33,230 nt of DNA, taken from a virus. Positions within the stretch are counted from its first letter, which is position 1. Every line of letters begins with the position of its first letter. Shown here piece after piece: positions 30,501-33,230 of the stretch. The stretch is from IMG/VR virus record IMGVR_UViG_3300020420_000691, positions 1 through 33,230 of that record; one strand, given 5' to 3'. Made by a program: the position numbers and the translations under genes. Under the pieces are notes generated by a model, which saw only the letters and a list, made by a program, of their open reading frames with translations, ran no database searches and was not told the DNA's origin.

Positions 30501-33230
30501 CATTGAACAATACCATCAGGATTATTAGCATTATCAAAACCTGACTGATATTTGATAACAACTATATCAGGGTTGTATACAAGACTTGTTGTATTTGGAG
30601 ATAATTCACCAATAACGTAGATATTGTGTGGATTTGAGTTTTCAACATATAATGACTTAAAACTAAGATTCTTAGTTCCTGATGCTGGTAATGATGGAAC
30701 TAAAGCACGTTTCCAAAGAAGACGACCATCACTATTAAACTTAGCAAGCATACCTGATGTATCACCATTAGGTATAGAACTATGTCCACAAACATAGAAT
30801 GTACGATCATCTGCTACTTGAATATCATTAATAGAAACGATTCCAGACTGCTCTTTTAGAAATGCTAAGAAATATGATGCTTTCTTAAATCTTTGTGGAT
30901 GTGATACTCTAATCTGTGGAGGATTTGTAGGACTATATCCAGAACCAGAGTTAACAATATTAGCACTATTAACAGCACCAGCCTCTGTTCTATTCAAAGT
31001 AAGTTGAAAATCTTGACCTTGAGTAGATATTAATTCATATGTTGGAGGAATATCATCAGAATAACCTAAACCTGTCTGAGTTATAGTAACATTTTCAACA
31101 CCAGGTATAACTTTAACTTTATATGTCTTATTGGTAGAATCTAATATTGGTGTCTCTTCAACAATAATTTCATCACCACTACGTAATTCGTGTTCAGTTG
31201 CAGTTGTAATACGTCCATATGGCATATCTGATGACATATAAGAGGAATATCCCTGTATAGAAAGACCAGCAACAGCACTTACTTTTGCAGAAGCACCAAA
31301 TCCTTGTGTATCATCATTATTAAAGAACAATTTATCACTAACTTTATAAGAAACACCTGGATTTTCAATAACAAATCCATCTATTTGAGCATCTTCAAAT
31401 TTAGTAGTAGTTTCAATATCAATATCAACTTCAGATCTTGTAGATACTTTAGGGTAGTAATCAAATAATTGTAATACAGGTTCTTCTGCAATAGTATAAG
31501 GTGTAGTATCTTCTAAGTTATTAATAACTCCATCACGGTTTGTATCTTCAATTTCAAAGATTAACTCAAGACCATCTTCAGTTACAAGAATATCAGTGTC
31601 TTGGTTTGGTTGACGATCAATATCTATGTCAACATTTTCATAAGGATCTCTAAATCTAACAACATCAGCAGGAATATTTGTTTGAACAGCATTCTGACTG
31701 AAGTTCCAAGAATCAGGTTGTGAGTATAGTTGAGAACCACATACATATGGGAATACTGGATTACCAGCGTCTGATGCGTCAATAGCAATAAAGTATGCGT
31801 ATACACCTTCAGGATATTCAGGAGTCTTACAAAAACGACCATTGTATTGATCTAAGTCACCTTCTTGGAAAGCATACTCATAATCTTCAATAAATGATCC
31901 TGCTGGATATTCTGTTAGTAAAGGACCATCAACTCTAACTGGATTGGGGTTAGTTGCACTATCAAAAAGAAGTACTGCTTTAATTTTATATGAAGATCTA
32001 ATACGACGTACACCAGATGATTGGTTTGTAGCGTCAATGTATCCATAAGGACCGTATATTGGGTTTCCATCAAATGCCCATCCTAAAATAGGAGAATGTA
32101 AATATCCTGTTGATAATTCTTGTAGTTGCTGAGTTGATTGATTTTTAAATACGTTATCACCTAAAACGTATCTTAATTGTTTTGGATCTGATACGTGTGC
32201 ATATTCACCACCATATTGTGTGTTATATCCTGCAAACACATAACCACGTGCCCCGTCAAAGTTTGCTCCAAGTTCTTGCTGGAGGTTACGAGTCCATTCA
32301 AATACATTAGCAGTAAATGTTCCTTGAGAACCAACTGCTTCAAGACGAATAGTAGTGCTGCCTGTAGTATATCCAATACCTCTGTTTACAACACTAACAC
32401 CAATAACTTTACCTCTATCTTCTCCAACACTACCTATTGACGCTTTTGCTACAGCACCATATCCATCTCCACTAATAATGATCTCTGGAGCAGTTGTATA
32501 TCCATTACCAGCAGCAATAATAGCGATAGATACAATTCTACCGTTAATAATAATTGGTTGTGCTACAGCACCTTCACCTGAGTTTAACTTAATTGTAGGA
32601 GATGAAGTATATGCAGATCCTGCTGATGTTATTGCTACAGACTGAATAGGACCTCTAACACTTGCAGTAGCAGTTGCACCACTACCTCCACCACCTGATA
32701 TAGAAACGTCAGGTTGTGATGTATATCCTTGACCTGGTGATTCAACAAGAACTCTTGATACAACACCATTTGTTATAACAGCAGTCGCAGTAGCACCAAA
32801 TCCACCTCCACCAACAATAGAAACTAGAGGAGATGATGTATAACCAGTACCACCAGTGTCTACTTCAATTTCACTTAAAGCACCGTTAACAGTAACACTA
32901 GCAGCAGCACCTGAACCGCCACCACCACTAATCTCAATAATAGGAGGATTTGCAGCGTCATATCCTTCACCAGCAGAACCAATAGCGATTGATGTTATAC
33001 CACCAAACTTAATTTTAGTTTCTGACTTATATGACCACACAGATACACCATTTACCCAACAACCAATCGGACCGAATGATGTTTCATCACGTTTTGATAC
33101 AGTTTCTATGATACGTGGTATACGTACAAGTTTACGTTGATTACCTGGTAATAATGCTGATCCAACAAACGGACCTACCTCATAGTTTGGTATACCAGAT
33201 GATGCGATGTAAGAATACTGTGAATTGAAG
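15593..33230 (-). CDS. Giant multidomain virion structural protein, N-terminus outside window (at least 5878 aa)
   Basis: One uninterrupted frame of 5878 codons runs from the right edge to TAA at 15595-15593. A GTG at 33040 is not the start: 63 open in-frame codons precede it, including GPIGCWVNGVSV, the first piece of a YHYH domain. Modules in order are: Gly-rich beta repeats, the rest of the YHYH domain, an EF-hand-like loop, a seven-blade propeller-like region, LamG-like 1, a carbohydrate-binding-like module, a ligand-less cupredoxin copy, more Gly-rich repeats, an LNGVxQxPG module, seven degenerate helical repeats with LamG-like 2 among them, five beta repeats, HTFVSA repeats, two more LNGV modules and an Ig-like end. 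The mass would exceed 600 kDa. It lies upstream of gp8, where T4 has gp7. A long tail or baseplate appendage for host contact is the best inference. Confidence 0.88.
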   Translation of the reverse strand, partial: FNSQYSYIASSGIPNYEVGPFVGSALLPGNQRKLVRIPRIIETVSKRDETSFGPIGCWVNGVSVWSYKSETKIKFGGITSIAIGSAGEGYDAANPPIIEISGGGGSGAAASVTVNGALSEIEVDTGGTGYTSSPLVSIVGGGGFGATATAVITNGVVSRVLVESPGQGYTSQPDVSISGGGGSGATATASVRGPIQSVAITSAGSAYTSSPTIKLNSGEGAVAQPIIINGRIVSIAIIAAGNGYTTAPEIIISGDGYGAVAKASIGSVGEDRGKVIGVSVVNRGIGYTTGSTTIRLEAVGSQGTFTANVFEWTRNLQQELGANFDGARGYVFAGYNTQYGGEYAHVSDPKQLRYVLGDNVFKNQSTQQLQELSTGYLHSPILGWAFDGNPIYGPYGYIDATNQSSGVRRIRSSYKIKAVLLFDSATNPNPVRVDGPLLTEYPAGSFIEDYEYAFQEGDLDQYNGRFCKTPEYPEGVYAYFIAIDASDAGNPVFPYVCGSQLYSQPDSWNFSQNAVQTNIPADVVRFRDPYENVDIDIDRQPNQDTDILVTEDGLELIFEIEDTNRDGVINNLEDTTPYTIAEEPVLQLFDYYPKVSTRSEVDIDIETTTKFEDAQIDGFVIENPGVSYKVSDKLFFNNDDTQGFGASAKVSAVAGLSIQGYSSYMSSDMPYGRITTATEHELRSGDEIIVEETPILDSTNKTYKVKVIPGVENVTITQTGLGYSDDIPPTYELISTQGQDFQLTLNRTEAGAVNSANIVNSGSGYSPTNPPQIRVSHPQRFKKASYFLAFLKEQSGIVSINDIQVADDRTFYVCGHSSIPNGDTSGMLAKFNSDGRLLWKRALVPSLPASGTKNLSFKSLYVENSNPHNIYVIGELSPNTTSLVYNPDIVVIKYQSGFDNANNPDGIVQWQRDIAGISGTTRRDYATSIHLDQLGRVMIGGYTDSNSLSPDDMWVALLDLDGSVMEKRKIASASGNEHLHQLLWKANDTFLFCGISDPAGSSDIILGETFYDGVTIEVQWSKIITNSSYKFTDPTMSIDEYGSVYVTATAVNTDGKNYGVLYTKFDNDVYTSTVVSKMFVPTGTYASCKNGGVKFDVFGNIDLSCSVERDFNNVESVTSKISWNSGNILNSASASETNGIGYAATVVSSDNSGDTIVAGNKVESVQLAIFNWNTADNLAEDTYNDTLATATNKAWYATGNAVIDQTKKYDGTSAIKLDAPNSLALQYGADVATSWTVEGFWALGSTQYAANNTTPHLYTVTDNVANEVKVGLDASSGANAGKVFLVLGGATIYSTATTYVTPFNAEAFVHVAFSKERVGVGNYVYRVYVNGVEAINNTSTTVDVNLKDVTIGPKGTPSSSDSWIGWIDNVAVSQTATRIEAYTPALVTGTNTTTQAFIYKLDKDKTKLGSFTLNDVETGHTLTTASNSSYTFNTQSTTVSPWAIGPAGIQILDYGDVVANHVPGSLTFTSTDETFASRTATIPTPGGKKLLLTTTVIPKFYFRDAKYSSIDLVKTLTFNQNATFTKGSTLQQYSVIGGADVVSAYGVIVDTGVNFVRIGKIIGTFDNTKLLKSTAGDANELAQSFVEESTYPQWVTNNPYTTGDIVYNDKKWYTASSTATSGTIAPVHTGGTTTDGNVNWAYTSASGIFIVDLANTSYSGGTLNQFASWKPFSASDYTIKIEEIYSDSTFIKGDTIDADAVNLTFSVDATGKVATFGGLLGVKKISIAATLSKDVVPSGSLANTDIVYCSATSRHNFEVNDIIFTENFSSNEYNGSFFIKEIFTSRDFTYNLRSTAVQDPTFSGSGSSVSNVNIYAKHPKLLFVRGHQYIFDLDDSSNLGYYLSFSKDNQFKLEYPFINILREGTPGFTDDDSPTPLVKFIINEDVTNISYYFDPSRTLPSNSPVGEGSFIDVIPSPYAGTFTVTGTSNAGKTFDFALLNEPEKTTAAVGNNEFGLPRSSYSTTSSKAIGPIASIKLVNPGGFYQKLPIVSDIASNREIEKVRITNGGTEYVNGIYYNVPIGGDGEGASCNITVTDDGDFTGVITAVELTSAGKGYTTASIDIDAIPGILGPLLAGSGGILDVVIPSEGSGASVFLQGKSIGKIKKLKNNEFGFGYSHDYTLKPEITFPVNLQLFNTALLAQIKITDPGSGYTSTPAVVIEGGGGSGAAADAIVKNNRLSEIIIKDPGSGYSSEPSVTLKSEFNYVVNVDLGYLQFNFPHGITNGAQVQLRAESLGSTVGILPKPSSAGLVSLSSSQTYYAIAGEANGLESDQLRISLTQLDAESGSYITFLTQGEGRQVLLTEVFGGQATAIVETSRFLEGELVYQGSSLELASATGYVSTNEGWQIGPRILKLENYDGVWLSGERVTGQVSRASGLIDNLSIARGTLEIASLTTTPGQFIDDVGKPSEIVQKIQDSYFYQNFSYVIKSQTPINQWRKPVLETNHPVGFNLFGELAITGGKDISGRKVVSDLVKEVNINSFTNINQITSFANAQPIYTEFNNTEVLFRQKRLTNSEEILTSIVKKIDNISEQFDGIKTQFPLNVEGSSVTATEDQMFILLNGVAQSPGTSFSTTGPSIVFSEAPKAPSRIKFRQVQFSQLVITRMTFSTIGGIFPLLGNTVRSLQNEGTALVIDSGVDYIDVLSVVGSFQINDNVLASSTGFNAVLSNVQQLTSKTIYEQGERITNLQGKFAIIEENNLLDGVISDDLVVSRTSGTAAYETGEFEIKFNDIIYSARSKIAAAVISIAPYQDSISNQIIDTVDLSPSSTFFGLVFQRVPSITYPNVILDNISETVINPTELYTDTANNQDFLDFENVRNQEIRYDNLTGTDFAAGTDVRLKKLFFTNSSMRIQPDTRAFNAAEALEKNAEFIAEEAVGLMLAFYPSFTIPTGNQNCIDDIVDVLNMIAWQVKFDGNSEVWDIANTYVQGNSIYHVDGQVAQTVYAMERARDLALKCINMEVIVASHTTKQQWRDTTVTPEYVVTDNSHGDARALLLANKWYIAHESLHYAKLQNPGYTVSGGDEHCLSDIVDVIEALGYNTAHGGNDFIWEATDRILHYGVTSGDRNTIVNAFTKAKTMAIQIIQNNAVTKVDTSHGWVQVIDSSITNDPGNCAAVQSTITTLMDILITNLGTTASPGTREAFQAAVTKTAPQADYSSGRLSYPVGDNACVNQTSAVTNFFKIITDTLLDPTGADKTTYQWSIFNLQRVEPAYAFQDAETIKCVKHSYKNKSSGGFFVFGDLVKGITSGNTASVIGSNGGNKWIYSKDPSGAFTVGEYITNTLLTNVGVTVDNLDYAVGTGSLDFNGSAHLTYPATDKLALGDGSVAAGDFTMELWIKATSVSGVQMLLDFRSSTSDTGAFYLLLNNNQIRWNVGNSDRITSTGVVANTWTHIAVTRSTGVTRLFVGGTLAGSYTDNTNYGNLPIKIGANASNSTAFTGHMENFMVKKGIAEYTASFIPSAVYDSSDLNLSFGFDGEAPIPIIKGEIYATFQQSITSTASADGIELWRSEIMTEEVDLSRQVERDCADIIETNKFWIAEEAVGRMKAKYPDFVIPGDTGTSLSGTNKCLRDTYEYIIPAIYKDLRYGGNYNSIIIGRGYLANQQGELAHVNEELLQSMYVWREVAKLCIDVITKDQTDLTGEYTTRIRVPNYFSATPGSNITTYIMSLMDDLLDVLGPTGHRFRDGADLLYFNRKCIADEVVYWLEERYTVNINNVDVNQLYIPGGSPGREKCVRDIRDHIIPAIATDLITGGNSNAQGIIDSYLNSAGFIGDVEHELLPMLEAIGYAKWLMEKALQNLLLSRNENIANLPAGSTNANTIDDFFQFQYTDLPAFRKAYDAAVNYDLTGNIITESTFYPPDPKIYTGSHRALDAANLIGANKRTIAEEAVDLTVKQSAFKHYNFRVPGGKVHCEDDIVDILEGVMHDLRFSVNEKVYEASELYLNTDMGLKHVTDQADETIYAMRMARDMAILAIQNKLGFNPYESAYESGGALGGGGGGIESRPDYDYNAGGGFATSTEAGNKYYDASNEIKNNLRFIATTAVGRGLSQYSSLTFGGYGYQSCVDDVVDVLEAVTFNLAHGGNNIVWYASDFYITISNAVQHINSQATQVKYIFEQARDIAIQVMRQELVTVNGYTEGYAVYDNTITIDNNGATTGQLTPTDATYTPTNGNLVLTKAGHNLQVGDSITLDPNSLVFNCAFDGNQSNKSYPRPWDPASGATLPITARTNDTFTVDVGTTSNGTHDVGYAIYEEATGNLFLDIGNHNLTAGRHIRLPDNAVTFTCTKDGNSTNHSYPRSTDYASGKSLEVLQVTDSTFTATGATYNPITGIMVITSVAHGFNNGDQVMFDTNSLNFTCSMDNYGSVHSYPRLTDPAHNIYLPVQNKTNDTFEVNVGTSPTQLYSPSNAVYNPTTGDMVITIGSHSLVAGAHIKLSDNAFTFTCLEDNNATTHSYPRTTTTTHTSTDASYNGQTGVMNLRVPQHGFANGDQIKIADNSITFRCAEDNYQTDHTYPRATDPASGSWLEISNVTSNTFDVTVLLSTEIPSTNTTTHTYQTSTSGNITWKKDRAYDVPLTVKSATDTTITVNVLASGRTPSTNTTTHTFVSAAANSVSVGGNYTHTFVSATPHGIRFRNGRIKVNVNPTPTSEQYPHTFVSATSGAVEYGGNYAHTFVSASSNAVNWVQGGGGAARCSNQASAITTLMNITVNLFDSSNTSNPRSYLDNITRTLPGEWPLTGERASVRDTTITYDTAGNGECAVVASSINTLFSIPIGVIREAAAGNGSYLVNQSITKTSTPIPYSSGNTLFSGGGICYNVTSAATTLADLIEDTLGGAPEMYRQAAKLLMFNHEYIDKEAYYKSVNNYSGYAAEIVFGTNIRKAMIYDIITGGNIATIQLVNSWFDSNGNFVAYPGVFRTYLIYHAEAIKEYMVNTVEQDCLNPGPNNSEVPYTNRELRPTATAVHKIHQLFHLVMTGLEKSSLPTVYLTEPVDVGVAVNTDGSIDSVGHKFEAYDVVNYIVLGTAITELDRSQYYIHPNTTANKIYLAEYIDGDVITSLTPGTPGQIHTFSVGVNNGIERVETTYGTRDIPTPISGGINTADIFFGGTSGAYAEVIRIQDNLAKVLYKVDYVPVTHTSGAVKFTNGEVIVKTGATGNSGTVLATDNATYIKIVMTSGTFANSDNLEGVTSGATATASASPHKRILVNFKQGEFIATDIIYSKQDSGKANALIVRNNDGSLLDNQSGRVTYDVSTVVGSFEPGDVIYGSVTDQIIEVEGFNQLPNFGEYLHTTTITRFTYSALITDTGVSDTFQVGDTLQLQNAGQSVGHTFVVTEHDADNNYVYLANETGRFSAIGDDLTVVAGDAAYTLSKIPAGSNFPSVYTQGIAAVTITNTSAYGRIEKIEQIGIRAIIHLGDTSGTFVKNAQIIGDYGFRGACSVAKTLRGRVRRFFRGFDGVQKNFKLTQTNGTAYFPDPAGHMMIFVNGILQPPGGNNAFTAFSDNIQFTEAPAAGSSFHGVYVGKLRQLDDISFDFDSLRNSFNLKLAGVFYSLTLTDGVQSNTILPENNIICQLNGVIQEPGIGFELVGSRIIFSEVPRAGSTFVAFSYVGSDVDVIAATVVPPIESGDNLFIEGEEFEREVALIESSNSLITFEYTGSVRGRNADALATIEKGRITEAILTNSGDGYTSRPNVDVISSSGFGGKIKALVGLARIDVKNAGQGYVQPTVTVSTTVADTFLGPTGEGVNGGIDIYDPNYVPTGESQAQGESFINIASQPVNVTVNQGQTAAFTVVATTTPSGNTINYQWQKKDYGTDTWINIDGATSSVYTTPATTQGDGGDEFRVGLTSTGATPILSNAATLTINIGATTVDNFTPDQIFDDN
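15645..15940 (-). other. C-terminal Ig-like domain of the giant protein
   Basis: SQPVNVTVNQGQTAAFTVVA, INYQWQKKDYGTDTW and LSNAATLTI show the same pattern as the Ig-like domain of the 582-aa protein, followed by a short acidic tail ending in DDN. Confidence 0.65.
16010..16235 (-). repeat. C-terminal pair of Gly-rich beta units
   Basis: NSGDGYTSRPNVDVISSSGF and NAGQGYVQPTVTV, the same unit as at the N-terminal side, placed just before the Ig-like end. Confidence 0.6.
16405..16890 (-). repeat. LNGVxQxPG modules, copies 2 and 3
   Basis: FVNGILQPPG with FTEAPAAGSSF, and QLNGVIQEPG with FSEVPRAGSTF, in tandem after RRFFRGFDGVQKNFKL. This beta module is widespread in phage tail and fibre proteins. 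Confidence 0.65.
19190..19620 (-). repeat. HTFVSA short repeats
   Basis: THTYQTS, then THTFVSAAANSV, THTFVSATPHGI, PHTFVSATSGAV and AHTFVSASSNAV. The DNA for PSTNTTTHT is duplicated: 19425-19450 and 19575-19600 differ at one of 26 bases. Confidence 0.75.
19610..20750 (-). repeat. Five tandem beta repeats, about 80 aa each
   Basis: Approximate units: 20510-20750, 20275-20505, 20035-20275, 19850-20035 (shortened) and 19610-19850. Consensus: A-x-YNPxTGxMVxT, H-x-L/F-x2-G, DNSxTFTC, DNN, HSYPRxTDPASG, then T-x2-TFxVxVGT. Unit 4 lacks the part after HSYPR. Confidence 0.8.
22845..23375 (-). other. LamG-like (concanavalin fold) domain 2
   Basis: GSLDFNGSAHLTYPATDKLA, FTMELWIKATS, TWTHIAVTRSTGVTRLFVGG and FTGHMENFMVKKG give a clear LamG_3 pattern. 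It sits between helical copies 2 and 3. Confidence 0.75.
25425..25635 (-). repeat. LNGVxQxPG module, copy 1
   Basis: FDGIKTQFPLNVEG, FILLNGVAQSPG and IVFSEAPKAPSRIKF; the same module recurs twice near 16,400-16,890. Confidence 0.6.
26625..27330 (-). repeat. Second block of Gly-rich beta repeats in the giant protein
   Basis: Units NPGGFYQKLP, NGGTEYVNGIYYNVPIGGDG, SAGKGYTTAS, DPGSGYTSTPAVVIEGGGGS and DPGSGYSSEP. The NGIYYNVPIGGDGEGA stretch closely resembles NGTYENIPVKGDGTGG in gp8. Confidence 0.65.
27485..27790 (-). other. Degenerate cupredoxin-like domain without copper ligands
   Basis: KHPKLLFVRGHQYIFDLDDS and VTNISYYFDPSR followed by GEGSFIDV align with the strand order of the two ligand-bearing copies, but Asp replaces the ligand Cys and the ligand His and Met are missing. 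Confidence 0.5.
28295..28470 (-). other. Carbohydrate-binding-like small module
   Basis: PYTTGDIVYNDKKWYTASST, then APVHTGGTTTDGNVNWAY, resembles the CBM5/12-like and phage-tail units of the form Y-x2-GD-V-Y-x-K-x-W/Y ... P-x-H-x2-GT-x-TDG-x-V-x-W-x-Y. Confidence 0.5.
29085..29665 (-). other. LamG-like (concanavalin fold) domain 1
   Basis: KYDGTSAIKLDAPNSLALQY, WTVEGFWAL, FVHVAFSKER, YRVYVNGVEAIN and IGWIDNVAVSQTATR follow the strand order of LamG/LamG_3 domains. Confidence 0.6.
29715..30845 (-). repeat. Seven-unit propeller-like region
   Basis: Seven blade-like units start with FYVCGHS, IYVIGELS, VMIGGYTD, FLFCGISD, VYVTATAV, IDLSCSV and TIVAGNK; several continue with a strand ending in a K/W-x-K/R pattern (LAKFNSDGRLLWKR, VVIKYQS, WVALLDLDGSVMEKR, AIFNWN). 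This resembles SBBP/delta-60 type beta-propellers. Confidence 0.55.
31511..31546 (-). other. EF-hand-like calcium-binding loop
   Basis: The 12 codons encode DTNRDGVINNLE, with acidic or Asn ligands at 1, 3, 5, 9 and 12, Gly at 6 and Ile at 8, the pattern of EF-hand and dockerin loops. Only a single loop is seen. Confidence 0.5.
31721..32104 (-). other. C-terminal half of a YHYH-like domain lacking the YHYH tetrad
   Basis: Contains HSPILGWAFDGNPIYGPYGY, GSFIEDYEYA, YNGRFCKTPEYPEGVYAYFI and VFPYVCG. These match the corresponding blocks of the 582-aa protein one by one, but no YHYH tetrad is present in the visible part. Confidence 0.7.
32320..32998 (-). repeat. Tandem Gly-rich beta repeats near the N-terminal side of the giant protein
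   Basis: About five and a half units of roughly 40 residues: AGEGYDAANPP, GGTGYTSSP, GQGYTSQP, GSAYTSSP, GNGYTTAP and GIGYTTGS, separated by GGGGSGA-type turns. They sit between the first and second halves of a YHYH domain. Confidence 0.75.

Noticed and set aside
32355-32645. Plus-strand frame of 96 codons
   Set aside because: Pro/Ile/Val-rich sequence produced by reading the Gly-rich beta repeats on the wrong strand.
33038-33040. GTG as start of the giant gene
   Set aside because: The frame stays open for 63 more codons to the window edge and these encode recognisable YHYH-domain sequence, so this is an internal Val codon.
15593-33230. Giant gene as a bacterial adhesin (RTX or filamentous haemagglutinin type)
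   Set aside because: No secretion signal, RTX nonapeptides or TPS domain is seen, and the surrounding genes are phage structural genes with T4 late promoters.

Overview
The window looks like part of the late structural (tail, baseplate and fibre) region of a T4-like marine myovirus, most likely a cyanophage; a related phage of another marine host such as SAR11 cannot be excluded. The reasons are: every gene lies on the minus strand and is packed end to end; T4-type late promoters (TATAAATA or one mismatch) stand in front of three genes; the gp8-like baseplate gene and the 2404-residue DUF4815-type protein are typical of T4-like marine phages; and the other proteins are mosaics of YHYH, cupredoxin-like, Ig-like, LamG-like and Gly-rich beta modules that recur in cyanophage virion proteins. 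The DNA is AT-rich, which fits a Prochlorococcus-like host, but this is inference. I saw no tRNA, CRISPR array, insertion sequence, attachment site or host metabolic gene.

In order of transcription (right to left): an enormous gene enters from the right edge (33230) and ends at 15593, giving at least 5878 residues with its start outside the window. It is followed by a 582-aa YHYH/cupredoxin/Ig-like protein, coupled by a TAATG overlap; a 549-aa fibre-like protein with its own late promoter and a C-terminal amicyanin-like domain; a 621-aa Gly-rich beta-module protein; a gp8-like baseplate wedge protein with its own late promoter; a 2404-aa DUF4815-type structural protein; two very small overlapping coiled-coil genes; a GAAA-loop terminator; and then a late promoter driving a tail fibre gene that runs off the left edge (1-990).

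The likely transcription units are: (i) readthrough from upstream into the giant gene and the 582-aa gene; (ii) promoter 13842-13849, covering the 549-aa and 621-aa genes and probably continuing; (iii) promoter 10284-10291, covering gp8, the DUF4815 protein and the two small genes to the terminator at 1046-1070; (iv) promoter 1032-1039, covering the tail fibre. Together these would build the baseplate and the host-contact apparatus.

The most interesting observations are a cupredoxin-like domain present three times: twice with a complete His/Cys/His/Met copper-ligand set (the 549-aa copy has CTSHPAM, very close to the amicyanin loop CTPHPFM) and once, in the giant protein, without the ligands. 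There are also two neighbouring YHYH domains interrupted at different loops by different inserted modules, and the giant protein itself combines a seven-blade propeller-like region, two LamG-like domains, seven degenerate helical repeats and five tandem beta repeats.
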